Shown in pieces: positions 18,488 through 26,966 of a stretch of 47,089 bases of DNA. This DNA is from an uncultured Bacteroides sp. Its GTDB lineage: Bacteria > Bacteroidota > Bacteroidia > Bacteroidales > Bacteroidaceae. Positions within the stretch are counted from its first letter, which is position 1. Every line of letters begins with the position of its first letter. The notes under the pieces were generated by a model. It saw only the letters and a list, made by a program, of their open reading frames with translations, was not told the origin of the DNA and made no database searches. The stretch is taken from positions 1-47,089 of the forward strand of contig USEY01000018.1 in the NCBI GenBank assembly GCA_900553815.1. Reading direction: 5' to 3'. The position numbers were made by a program, and so were the translations under genes.

Positions 18488-19948
18488 ATGGAAAAGAAAG
18501 ACTTGAAACCGGCTGCCGTCTTCCATTATTTTGAAGAAATATGCCAGGTGCCCCGTCCATCGAAGAAAGAGGAAAAGATAGTGGCCTACCTCAAAGAATT
18601 TGGTAAAAAGCATAATCTGGAAACCAAAGTCGACGAAGTAGGAAACGTATTAATAAAGAAACCGGCCTCGAGAGGCATGGAAAACTGCAAGACCGTAGTT
18701 CTGCAATCGCATGTGGATATGGTATGCGAGAAAAACAATAATGTGTCACACGACTTCCTGACCGACCCCATTGAAACCATCATTGACGGAGAATGGATGA
18801 AAGCCAACGGCACCACACTGGGAGCTGACAACGGTATCGGTGTGGCTACCGAACTGGCTATCCTGGCTGACGATACATTGGAACATGGTCCTATAGAGTG
18901 CCTCTTCACCATAGATGAAGAAACAGGACTTACCGGTGCCTTTGCCCTGAAAGAAGGATTTATGAATGGCGATATCCTGCTCAACCTTGACTCAGAAGAC
19001 GAGGGCGAACTCTTTATCGGTTGTGCCGGTGGCATAGACTCTGTGGCCGAATTCAATTATTATGAAGCAGACGTGCCCGACGGATATTTCTTCTGCAAGA
19101 TAGAGGTTAAGGGACTGAAAGGCGGCCACTCGGGAGGTGACATTCACCTGGGTAGAGCCAATGCCAACAAGATACTGAACCGCTTCCTGACCTTGGCATT
19201 CAACAAATATGACCTTTATCTCTGCGAGATTGACGGAGGTAACCTGCGCAACGCCATTCCACGCGAGGCACATGCCATTATTGCCATACCCGAAGCCAAC
19301 AAACATGACCTTCGCACCGATTTGAACGTATTCACGGCTGAAGTTCAGGCCGAGTATGCCGTTACTGACCCCGACATGGAGCTCATCCTTTCTTCGGAAC
19401 CGGCACGTGCCAAAGCTATCGATGCAGACACCACCCAACGCCTGTTGCAAACCCTCTATGCCGTGCCCCACGGTGTATATGCCATGAGCCAAGACATACC
19501 GGGACTGGTAGAAACCTCGACCAACCTGGCTTCCATCAAAATGAAACCAGGCAATATCATCCGCATAGAAACCAGCCAGCGCAGCTCGACAGCCTCTTCC
19601 AAGCAGGATATTGCCAACATGGTACGCACCGTGTTTGAAATGGGGGGCGCGGTAGTAACCTTTGGCGACGGCTATCCGGGGTGGAAACCCAATACGCACT
19701 CCGAAATACTGGAAATCGCCACGGCTTCGTATAAGCGCCTGTTCGGAGTAGACGCCCAAGTGAAGGCTATCCATGCCGGACTGGAATGCGGACTCTTCCT
19801 CGACAAATATCCCGGCCTTGACATGATTTCTTTCGGACCGACACTACAGGGTGTACACTCGCCCGATGAGCGTATGCTGATTCCCACGGTAGAGAAATTC
19901 TGGCTGCACCTGACCGATATTCTCAAACACATACCAGAGAAGAAATAA
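18488..19948 (+). CDS. pepD: Aminoacyl-histidine dipeptidase (peptidase D, M20 family)
   Basis: This 486-aa zinc peptidase cleaves Xaa-His and other dipeptides. Metal ligands are visible in QSHVDMVCEKN (H and D), GADNGIG (D), DEETGLTGA (catalytic E and ligand E) and HAGLECG near the C-terminus. The inserted lid/dimerisation domain begins near KGLKGGHSGGDIHLGRANA. No signal peptide is seen, so it is cytoplasmic. The length matches E. coli PepD (485 aa). It is followed by an inverted repeat at 19966-20032. Confidence 0.95.
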   Translation: MEKKDLKPAAVFHYFEEICQVPRPSKKEEKIVAYLKEFGKKHNLETKVDEVGNVLIKKPASRGMENCKTVVLQSHVDMVCEKNNNVSHDFLTDPIETIIDGEWMKANGTTLGADNGIGVATELAILADDTLEHGPIECLFTIDEETGLTGAFALKEGFMNGDILLNLDSEDEGELFIGCAGGIDSVAEFNYYEADVPDGYFFCKIEVKGLKGGHSGGDIHLGRANANKILNRFLTLAFNKYDLYLCEIDGGNLRNAIPREAHAIIAIPEANKHDLRTDLNVFTAEVQAEYAVTDPDMELILSSEPARAKAIDADTTQRLLQTLYAVPHGVYAMSQDIPGLVETSTNLASIKMKPGNIIRIETSQRSSTASSKQDIANMVRTVFEMGGAVVTFGDGYPGWKPNTHSEILEIATASYKRLFGVDAQVKAIHAGLECGLFLDKYPGLDMISFGPTLQGVHSPDERMLIPTVEKFWLHLTDILKHIPEKK

Positions 19949-19965
19949 GGTGACAACATCCTCTG

Positions 19966-20032
19966 GAGGGTGTATCAAAATTGAGAAATGACGGCCTTGA
20001 GGGCTGCGCAACTCCATTGGTGATACACCCTC
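19966..20032. repeat. 67-bp inverted repeat element after pepD
   Basis: GAGGGTGTATCA (19966-19977) pairs perfectly with TGATACACCCTC (20021-20032). The 43-nt loop contains a small GCC-TTGAG-GGC stem. No T-tract follows. It may be a processed mRNA end, a terminator of unusual type or a small dispersed intergenic repeat. Confidence 0.7.
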
Positions 20033-20074
20033 TTATATCATCTGCAAAAAACATAACCCCTACTTGTCCTGCAC

Positions 20075-21511
20075 ATGTATCTGTCCACACATACCTGTCA
20101 CGCCTTCGCATACCGTATATACACCCTTATTCTTGTGTTGCTCACAGCCACAGCCTGTTCAGAGTCATGGGAGCACTACTCCACCGACCCCGGCATGCGG
20201 CTCAGCTTTTCAAGCGACACACTCAAGCTGGACACGGTGCTGACAAACATACCTACCTCCACCTGCCTGCTCAAGGTATATAACCGACAGGACGAGGCAT
20301 TGCTTATCAGCTCCATCGACCTGGCAGGCAACAGCGGGTTCCGCATAAACGTGGACGGACAAAAGGGATACCACTTCAGCAACGTGGAAATAGCCGCCCG
20401 TGACAGCCTGCACATATTCGTAGAAGCTACGCTGGCCAGCACCGGACAGCCCACGCCCACCTTGGTGAAGGATTCCATCCTCTTCATGCTCAACGGCAAC
20501 CGGCAAGAAGTAAAGCTGACAGCATACGCCCAGGACGCCTACACCCTCCGCGCCCACCGCATAGAGACTGACACCATCATACAGACGACCCGCCCCTTGC
20601 TTATCTACGACAGCCTCAGCGTTGCACCCAATGCCAGACTGACCCTTGGACCGGGCACCCAGCTTTACTTCCACAGCAAGGCCGTGATGCACATACACGG
20701 GCAACTCACCGTCAACGGCACCCTGCAACAGCCCGTCGTGTTCAGGGGCGACCGCACCGATAAACTCTTCAGCTACCTGCCCTACGACCGCCTGCCCGGC
20801 CAATGGGGCGGCATCGTCATCCACCCCACGAGCTTCAACAACAGCCTGGACCATGCAGAGATACGCGGTGCCGAAACGGGCATCCGCTGCGACTCGTCAA
20901 GTCTGCAAGCACCCAAGCTCAACCTAACCAACAGCCGCATCACCCAGGCCAGCACCGACGCCCTCAGCCTCAACCACTGCCTGGCACAGGTAACAAACAG
21001 CGAACTGAGCAACGCCGGCCGCCACTGCCTCAGCCTGCAAGGAGGGCAATACACCTTCGTACACTGCACGGTGACCAACTTCTTCAGCTGGAACAGCCGC
21101 CAAGGCACCAGCCTCTATGCCGCACATACCGACGAAGCAACAGCCCCCTGCAAGGCAACCTTTGTCAACTGCCTGATTACCGGCTCCAACACAACCGAAG
21201 CCTACCTGCCCGAAATGAACCAACAACAGGCCGCCTGCCAGTTTCAAAACACTTTGCTCAAAGCGCCTGCCGACCTGATACTGACGCCCACCGACTATCC
21301 CCCCACCCTCATCCAGCAGGATGCTTTCACGGCCATAGACACGCAGGCACAATACTACAACTTCGTACCCACCGACGGCTCGCCCGCCATTGATGCCGCC
21401 AATGCCCAAGCGGCGCAACCCTACCCGCTGGACCGCAATGGCCATAGCCGGCTTACCGATGCTGCGCCCGACGCCGGTTGCTACGAAGCCCCCCAAGAAG
21501 AAGCCTCATAA
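20075..21511 (+). CDS. Secreted lipoprotein with right-handed parallel beta-helix
   Basis: This 478-aa protein has a lipoprotein signal (YRIYTLILVLLTATAC, Cys near residue 28). After an immunoglobulin-like segment (about 40-155, with LLISSIDLAGNSGFRIN) comes a parallel beta-helix region (about 180-430) seen as short repeating strands such as AVMHIHGQLTVNGT, LDHAEIRGAETGIRC and LNLTNSRITQA. The end (GSPAIDAAN, PDAGCYE) matches the choice-of-anchor tail often found in Bacteroidota surface proteins. Such folds often bind or cut polysaccharides, but no catalytic residues can be named here. It is GC-rich relative to genes west of 18 kb and sits 12 bp before the next gene. Confidence 0.82.
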   Translation: MYLSTHTCHAFAYRIYTLILVLLTATACSESWEHYSTDPGMRLSFSSDTLKLDTVLTNIPTSTCLLKVYNRQDEALLISSIDLAGNSGFRINVDGQKGYHFSNVEIAARDSLHIFVEATLASTGQPTPTLVKDSILFMLNGNRQEVKLTAYAQDAYTLRAHRIETDTIIQTTRPLLIYDSLSVAPNARLTLGPGTQLYFHSKAVMHIHGQLTVNGTLQQPVVFRGDRTDKLFSYLPYDRLPGQWGGIVIHPTSFNNSLDHAEIRGAETGIRCDSSSLQAPKLNLTNSRITQASTDALSLNHCLAQVTNSELSNAGRHCLSLQGGQYTFVHCTVTNFFSWNSRQGTSLYAAHTDEATAPCKATFVNCLITGSNTTEAYLPEMNQQQAACQFQNTLLKAPADLILTPTDYPPTLIQQDAFTAIDTQAQYYNFVPTDGSPAIDAANAQAAQPYPLDRNGHSRLTDAAPDAGCYEAPQEEAS

Positions 21512-21523
21512 CCCGCCCCGAAT

Positions 21524-22558
21524 ATGAAATACCTCGTATCGCTGCTGCTCGTCCTACTGGCGTCCTCCACCCTGCAAGCCGACGACACCATCCACATTAA
21601 TTTCATGGCCTACAACGTGGAGAACTTCTTCGACTGCCAACACGATACCCTGAAAGACGACTGGGCTTTTACTCCCAAAGGAGCCAACCGATGGACACCC
21701 GAACGCTACCGCCGCAAGGCCGAAAACATAGCCCGTGTCATCGTAGCGGCAGGCGGATGGAACCCACCGGCATTGGTAGCCCTCTGCGAGGTAGAAAACG
21801 AGCGGGTGATAAACACCCTCTGCGACCAGCTGAAGGTGTTGGACTACAGCTACTTCATCACCCATTCGCACGACCGCCGGGGCATTGACGTAGCTCTGCT
21901 CTACCGGACAGAATACTTCACCCCCCTGCAAAGCCGCAGCATCAGCATCACGCCCACCAGTACGGAGCAACGGCCCACGCGGGACATCCTGCACGTCAGC
22001 GGCCGCCTGGCTGATTGCCGCGACACGCTCGACTTATTCATCTGCCACTTCCCCTCGCGCTCGGGTGGTGCCAGGAAGACAGAAGGCTACCGCCTGCAGG
22101 CGGCACGCACGCTGAAGCAGGCGGCCGACTCCGTGGCCCGCCAACGGCAGTCACCCTGCCTGCTGATAATGGGTGACTTCAACGACTACCCCGACAGCCC
22201 CTCCATCAGGAGAGAGCTTGAGGCTCTGCCGCCATCAGGCCAGCACCCGGTCGAGCCACGCCGCCTCTACCACCTACTGGCCAACAAGGTCGCACGCACG
22301 CTAAGAGGCTCGTACCTATATCAAAAAGAATGGAACCTGCTGGACCATATCATCGTATCGGGCCACCTCCTGCAGCCTGACAACCCGCTGCACACGCACG
22401 AGCAGGACGCCGACATCTTCAGTCCCGGCTTCCTGCTGAAAGACGGACAGCCCTTCAGGACCTACAAGGGCCCCGACTACATGGGGGGATACAGCGACCA
22501 CCTGCCCGTAACGGGTGTGCTACACGTATGGAAGAAAGGCCATAAAAAGCAGCAATAA
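21524..22558 (+). CDS. Secreted endonuclease/exonuclease/phosphatase-family protein
   Basis: This 344-aa protein has a signal peptide (about residues 1-19, ending LQADD) and the EEP fold. Metal and catalytic motifs are in order: MAYNVENFFD (N and metal site), CEVEN (E), RRGIDVALLYR, HFPSRSGG (H), MGDFNDYPDS (D, N) and GGYSDHLPV (D, H). EEP proteins cut phosphodiester or phosphomonoester bonds in DNA, lipids or inositides. Secretion points to scavenging of phosphate or nucleotides. It is probably cotranscribed with the beta-helix lipoprotein (12-bp gap). Confidence 0.9.
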   Translation: MKYLVSLLLVLLASSTLQADDTIHINFMAYNVENFFDCQHDTLKDDWAFTPKGANRWTPERYRRKAENIARVIVAAGGWNPPALVALCEVENERVINTLCDQLKVLDYSYFITHSHDRRGIDVALLYRTEYFTPLQSRSISITPTSTEQRPTRDILHVSGRLADCRDTLDLFICHFPSRSGGARKTEGYRLQAARTLKQAADSVARQRQSPCLLIMGDFNDYPDSPSIRRELEALPPSGQHPVEPRRLYHLLANKVARTLRGSYLYQKEWNLLDHIIVSGHLLQPDNPLHTHEQDADIFSPGFLLKDGQPFRTYKGPDYMGGYSDHLPVTGVLHVWKKGHKKQQ

Positions 22559-22583
22559 GAGGCAGACATGGAGAGAAAAACAG

Positions 22584-22591
22584 TACATTTG
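22584..22591 (+). promoter_or_regulatory. -7-like element before dpp5
   Basis: TACATTTG fits TAnnTTTG and lies 28 bp before the ATG at 22620. It would make the more upstream in-frame ATG at 22515, inside the previous gene, unusable. Confidence 0.5.
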
Positions 22592-22619
22592 CATAACTAT
22601 CAAACATAATTTACAGACC

Positions 22620-24731
22620 ATGAGAAGAAAGTATTTTTACATGATGACAGCCATGATGACACTGGCCTCGTGTGGCAGTACACACGACGCCACGCAACAG
22701 GAGGGCGGCGACGTGATAGGCCGCTCGGACATCCGCATTGAAAACCGACGCATGACGCCCGAAGCCCTCTGGGCCATGGGACGCATAGGCGGAGTGACAC
22801 CCAGCCCCGACGGGAAGCAGGTGGCCTACACGGTGAGCTACTACAGCGTGCCGCAAAACAAGAGCAACACCGAGCTGTTTGTGATGAACGCCGACGGCGG
22901 AAACAACCGCCAGCTGACCCGTAGCAGCTGGCACGAGAACCAGCCGGCATGGATAAAGGGAGGCACGAAGCTGGCCTACCTGAGCAACGAGAGCGGCAGC
23001 AGCCAGGTGTGGGAAATGAACCCGGACGGCACGGGCAAAAAGCAGCTGACCAACTACGAGGGCGACATCGAAGGCTTTGCCCTGAGCCCCGATGGCACGA
23101 AGATGCTGTTCATAGCGCAGGTGAAGACCGTGCAGAGCACGCAGGACAAGTATCCCGACCTGGACAAGACGACGGGAATCATCGTGACCGACCTGATGTA
23201 CAAGCACTGGGACGAATGGGTGACCACCGCTCCCCACCCCTTCGTGGCAGACTTTGACGACAAGGGTCTGAGCAATATTACCGACCTGCTGGAAGGGCAG
23301 CCCTACGAAAGCCCCATGAAGCCCTTCGGCGGCATAGAGCAGCTGGCCTGGAGCCCCGACGGAAAGGAGATAGCCTACACGTGCCGTAAGAAGACGGGAC
23401 TGGAGTATGCCGTATCGACCAACTCGGACATCTACATCTACGACCTGGCGAGCAAGCAGACACGCAACATCACCGAGGACAACAAAGGCTATGACACCAA
23501 CCCGCAGTACTCGCCCGATGGACGATTTATTGCCTGGCAGAGTATGGAGCGCGACGGCTACGAGGCCGACTGGAACCGCCTGCTCGTAATGGACCGCAAG
23601 ACCGGAGAGAAGCAGTTCGTCAGCAAGGCCTATCCCAGCAATGTAGACTCCTTCCTGTGGGATGAGGACTCGCAGGGCATCTACTTCCTTGGCGTATGGC
23701 ATGGCGAGGAACAAATCTACCACATAACGCTGAAGAACCCCGACCAGGTGACGCAGCTGACCGAGGGCATGCACGACTATGGCCCGATAGCCCTGTGCGG
23801 ACAGAAACTGGTGGCCACGCGCCACTCCATGAGCATGGCCGATGAAATCTATGCTGTAGACAAGACAAGGACAGGCGAAGCCTGCGCGCAGGCCGTGCAG
23901 CTGACCACGGAAAACAAGCATATCTACGACCAGCTGGATATGGGCCGCGTGGAAGGACGCTGGATGAAGACCACCGATGGCAAGCAGATGCTGACGTGGG
24001 TCATCTACCCGCCCCAGTTCGACCCGAAGAAGAAGTATCCCACCCTGCTGTTCTGTGAGGGCGGACCGCAAAGTCCGGTAAGCCAGTTCTGGAGCTACCG
24101 CTGGAACTTCCAGATAATGGCTGCCAACGACTACATCATAGTAGCCCCCAACCGCCGCGGCCTGCCGGGCTTTGGCGTGGAGTGGAACGAGGCTATCAGC
24201 GGCGACTATGGAGGCCAGTGCATGAAAGATTACTTCACGGCTATCGACGAAATGGCCAAGGAGCCCTTTGTGGACAAAGACCGCCTGGGCTGCGTGGGTG
24301 CCAGCTTCGGAGGCTTCTCGGTATACTGGCTGGCCGGACACCACGACAAGCGCTTCAAGGCCTTCATAGCCCACGATGGTATCTTCAACATGGAGATGCA
24401 GTATCTGGAGACGGAAGAGAAGTGGTTTGCCAACTGGGACATGGGCGGCGCCTACTGGGAAAAGGACAATGCCACGGCACAGCGCACCTTCGCCAACTCG
24501 CCTCATAAGTTTGTTGACAAGTGGGACACTCCTATCCTCTGTATCCATGGCGAAAAAGACTACCGCATCCTGGCCAATCAGGCCATGGCCGCCTTCGATG
24601 CAGCCAAGATGCGCGGTGTGCCCGCCGAGTTGCTCATCTTCCCCGACGAGAACCACTGGGTGCTGAAGCCTCAGAATGGTGTGCTGTGGCAAAGAGTGTT
24701 CTTCGAGTGGCTGGACAAATGGTTGAAGTAA
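22620..24731 (+). CDS. dpp5: Dipeptidyl-peptidase 5-like S9 serine peptidase (lipoprotein)
   Basis: This 703-aa protein has a lipobox (TLASC, Cys near residue 18), a beta-propeller (about 40-420, with repeated SPDGK and NPDG motifs) and an alpha/beta-hydrolase domain (about 450-700). The catalytic triad is visible: Ser in GASFGGFSVYWLAGHHDKR, Asp in HGEKDYRI and His in DENHWV. Long stretches resemble, from memory, Porphyromonas gingivalis DPP5 (ITDLMYKHWDEWV, STNSDIYIYDL), which removes dipeptides with hydrophobic or Ala residues at P1. I start it at 22620 (MRRKYFYMM) since this gives the lipoprotein signal. It would provide dipeptides in the periplasm, for uptake and digestion by enzymes such as PepD. 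Confidence 0.93.
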   Translation: MRRKYFYMMTAMMTLASCGSTHDATQQEGGDVIGRSDIRIENRRMTPEALWAMGRIGGVTPSPDGKQVAYTVSYYSVPQNKSNTELFVMNADGGNNRQLTRSSWHENQPAWIKGGTKLAYLSNESGSSQVWEMNPDGTGKKQLTNYEGDIEGFALSPDGTKMLFIAQVKTVQSTQDKYPDLDKTTGIIVTDLMYKHWDEWVTTAPHPFVADFDDKGLSNITDLLEGQPYESPMKPFGGIEQLAWSPDGKEIAYTCRKKTGLEYAVSTNSDIYIYDLASKQTRNITEDNKGYDTNPQYSPDGRFIAWQSMERDGYEADWNRLLVMDRKTGEKQFVSKAYPSNVDSFLWDEDSQGIYFLGVWHGEEQIYHITLKNPDQVTQLTEGMHDYGPIALCGQKLVATRHSMSMADEIYAVDKTRTGEACAQAVQLTTENKHIYDQLDMGRVEGRWMKTTDGKQMLTWVIYPPQFDPKKKYPTLLFCEGGPQSPVSQFWSYRWNFQIMAANDYIIVAPNRRGLPGFGVEWNEAISGDYGGQCMKDYFTAIDEMAKEPFVDKDRLGCVGASFGGFSVYWLAGHHDKRFKAFIAHDGIFNMEMQYLETEEKWFANWDMGGAYWEKDNATAQRTFANSPHKFVDKWDTPILCIHGEKDYRILANQAMAAFDAAKMRGVPAELLIFPDENHWVLKPQNGVLWQRVFFEWLDKWLK

Positions 24732-24753
24732 ACAACGGATAAAACCCATACGC

Positions 24754-25221
24754 ATGACCAAAGAAGAACTGATGAGGAAAGCCATTGAGCTTTCGGTGGA
24801 GAACGTAAGAAACGGAGGAGGCCCCTTCGGGGCAGTCATTGCCAGGGATGGAAACATAGTGGCTACGGGTGTAAACAGAGTGACAGCCAACAACGACCCT
24901 ACGGCTCATGCCGAGGTGAGTGCCATACGTGAGGCCTGCCGGCAGCTGGGGACATTCGACCTGAGCGGATGCGAAATCTACACCTCGTGCGAGCCGTGCC
25001 CCATGTGCCTGGGAGCCATCTATTGGGCACATCTGGACAAAATCTATTACGGCAACAACAAGAACGATGCTGCCCGCATCGGGTTCGACGATTCGTTCAT
25101 CTACGAGGAACTGGCCTTGGACAGGCAGCAAAGGCAGAAGCAGATGGAGGTACTACTGCCCACGGAAGCCCGCGCGGCCTTCGATGCCTGGGAGCAAAAG
25201 ACCGATAAGGTGGAATACTAA
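24754..25221 (+). CDS. guaD: Guanine deaminase (CDA-fold nucleoside/base deaminase)
   Basis: This 155-aa enzyme has the zinc-binding deaminase motifs HAEVSAI (His ligand and proton-shuttle Glu) and CEPCPMC (two Cys ligands). Length, the NDPTAHAEV segment and the C-terminal FDDSFIYEEL region fit bacterial GuaD, which hydrolyses guanine to xanthine. TadA-type tRNA adenosine deaminase is less likely because the C-terminal tail is of GuaD type. It follows dpp5 by 22 bp and ends before a strong terminator. Confidence 0.88.
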   Translation: MTKEELMRKAIELSVENVRNGGGPFGAVIARDGNIVATGVNRVTANNDPTAHAEVSAIREACRQLGTFDLSGCEIYTSCEPCPMCLGAIYWAHLDKIYYGNNKNDAARIGFDDSFIYEELALDRQQRQKQMEVLLPTEARAAFDAWEQKTDKVEY

Positions 25222-25247
25222 GAGACAGTAATCCATACACAGCAGAA

Positions 25248-25290
25248 ACGCCCGGAGTATCCGTATATGCGATGCTCCGGGCGTATTGTA
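25248..25290 (+). terminator. Terminator after guaD
   Basis: ACGCCCGGAG (25248-25257) pairs perfectly with CTCCGGGCGT (25275-25284), followed by a moderately T-rich ATTGTATGTATTT. It lies between convergent genes. Confidence 0.85.
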
Positions 25291-25318
25291 TGTATTTCAA
25301 AGTTCAAATAAAACTATA

Positions 25319-26851
25319 TTACTTTTTCATCTTCACTTCGTAAAGGTCGCTGCGGCGGTCTTTCAGGTTACGCACGCTGCCGTAGGTGTGCAACTCGTTC
25401 AGCAGGTCCAGGTCTACGTCCGACACCAGAATCATTTCCGTATTCGGAGTGGCCTCCGCGCGCTTTCCGTCGGTGGGGAAAGTAAAGTCGCAGGGTGTAA
25501 AGACTCCCGACTGGGCATACTGGATGTCCATGTTGTGCACACGGGGCAGGTTTCCCACGCTGCCGGCAATGACCACAAAGCACTCGTTCTCGATGGCGCG
25601 GGCATGGGCGCACACCTTTACACGGCTGTAGGCATTCTGGGTGTCGGTCATGAAGGGCACGAACAGTATCTGCATGCCTTGGTCGGCCATGATGCGCGAC
25701 AGTTCGGGGAACTCCACGTCGTAGCAGATGAGGACCCCAATCTTGGCGCAGTCCGTTTCAAAGGTCTTCAGAGATTTTCCTCCACTCAGTCCCCAGCTCT
25801 TGATTTCGTCGGGGGTGACGTGGAGTTTTTCGTACATCTCATACGTACCGTCGCGGCGGCAGAGGAAGCCTACGTTGTAGAGCAGTCCGTCGTCCTTGAT
25901 GAGGGGCATGCTGCCGGTGATGATGTTGATGTTGTAGCTGATGGCCAGCTTGATGAAACGCTCGCGTATCTCGTCGGTATAGGCAGCCAGACCGCGGATG
26001 GCCTGCGACTCGCCTTCGTCGTTGAAACGAGCCATGAGGGGTGCGTTGAAATATTCGGGGAAGAGCACGAAGTCACTCTTGTAGTCCGACACGGCATCCA
26101 CGAAGAACTCTACCTGTTCAAAAAGGTCGTCCAGCGTCTTGTAGTTGCGCATCTGCCACTGTACAAGGCCTACGCGCACGGTGGTCTTGGGGCTGATATA
26201 CTCCTGCGTGGGGGGCTGGTAGTAGATGTTGTCCCACTGGAGCAGGCAGGCGTAGTGCTTCGACTCTTCGTCGTTGGGCAGGTAGTTACGCATCACCTTG
26301 CGCACGTGGAAGTCGTTGGATAGCTGGAAGGTCAGCACGGGGTCGTAGATTTCCTTCTGGCGCACCTTGTCGATGTACTCCTTCGGGCGTAGCTGGTCGG
26401 CATACTTATGGTAGTTGGGGATACGACCGCCAAACATGATGGCCTTCAGGTTCAGCTCCTCACACAGTTCTTTGCGATACTCGTACATACGGCGCGCCAG
26501 GCGCAAGCCGCGGTATTGGGGATGGATGAACACTTCGATGCCATACAGGATATTGCCTTTGGGATTGTGGGTGTTGAAGGTCTCCTTTCCTGTCACTTGC
26601 GCATAGGTGTGGTCGTTCTTCACCTTATCGTAGTCGACAATAATAGAAAGGGCGCAACCCACGATTTTCTCGTCCACTACCGTCACTATCTGCCCCTCGG
26701 GAAAGATGCGGATAAGTTTCTCTATCTGCTTGTGCGTCCAGAACACGTCGCTGCCGTCGGAATACACACGTGTGAAGGACTGTGCCAACTGGTCATAGTC
26801 CTCTATCTGCAGGTTACGTATCTGGACTTTGTTGATTTTAATTGAATCCAT
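25319..26851 (-). CDS. GNAT acetyltransferase-nitrilase (carbon-nitrogen hydrolase) fusion
   Basis: This 510-aa protein has an N-terminal GNAT domain (about residues 8-190; acetyl-CoA loop near QYRGLRLARRMYEYR) and a C-terminal carbon-nitrogen hydrolase domain (about 225-505). The nitrilase triad is visible as E266 (FPEYF), K342 (EKLHV) and C376 (ICYDVEFPE). The same fusion occurs widely in Bacteroidota; its substrate is not established. A coupled role in modifying and hydrolysing an amide or amine metabolite is inferred. No signal peptide is present. It has TAACTTTG at 26877-26884 as a probable -7 element, so it is monocistronic. Confidence 0.92.
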   Translation of the reverse strand: MDSIKINKVQIRNLQIEDYDQLAQSFTRVYSDGSDVFWTHKQIEKLIRIFPEGQIVTVVDEKIVGCALSIIVDYDKVKNDHTYAQVTGKETFNTHNPKGNILYGIEVFIHPQYRGLRLARRMYEYRKELCEELNLKAIMFGGRIPNYHKYADQLRPKEYIDKVRQKEIYDPVLTFQLSNDFHVRKVMRNYLPNDEESKHYACLLQWDNIYYQPPTQEYISPKTTVRVGLVQWQMRNYKTLDDLFEQVEFFVDAVSDYKSDFVLFPEYFNAPLMARFNDEGESQAIRGLAAYTDEIRERFIKLAISYNINIITGSMPLIKDDGLLYNVGFLCRRDGTYEMYEKLHVTPDEIKSWGLSGGKSLKTFETDCAKIGVLICYDVEFPELSRIMADQGMQILFVPFMTDTQNAYSRVKVCAHARAIENECFVVIAGSVGNLPRVHNMDIQYAQSGVFTPCDFTFPTDGKRAEATPNTEMILVSDVDLDLLNELHTYGSVRNLKDRRSDLYEVKMKK

Positions 26852-26876
26852 ATCTGTCTAGGTCTTTAAAACGCCG

Positions 26877-26884
26877 CAAAGTTA
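26877..26884 (-). promoter_or_regulatory. -7 element of the GNAT-nitrilase gene
   Basis: TAACTTTG on the minus strand fits TAnnTTTG, 25 bp before the ATG at 26851. No good -33 is seen at standard spacing. Confidence 0.5.
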
Positions 26885-26909
26885 CGCTTTATACAAACAG
26901 GGTATAACG

Positions 26910-26940
26910 ATGAAGGGCGGATTTTTTCTCCGCCCTTCAT
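26910..26940 (-). terminator. Hairpin after ppx
   Basis: ATGAAGGGCGGA (26910-26921) pairs perfectly with TCCGCCCTTCAT (26929-26940) around a short A/T loop. The tail lacks a T-run on the minus strand, but the 12-bp stem just after the ppx stop suggests termination. Confidence 0.65.
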
Positions 26941-26966
26941 TTCCCCAACCTAACTATGATGGAAGC

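Noticed and set aside
22611..24893. A 760-codon open frame on the minus strand, antisense to dpp5
   Set aside because: The DPP5 frame has lipobox, propeller and catalytic triad, while the antisense frame is a by-product of GC-rich codons and runs across the guaD start.
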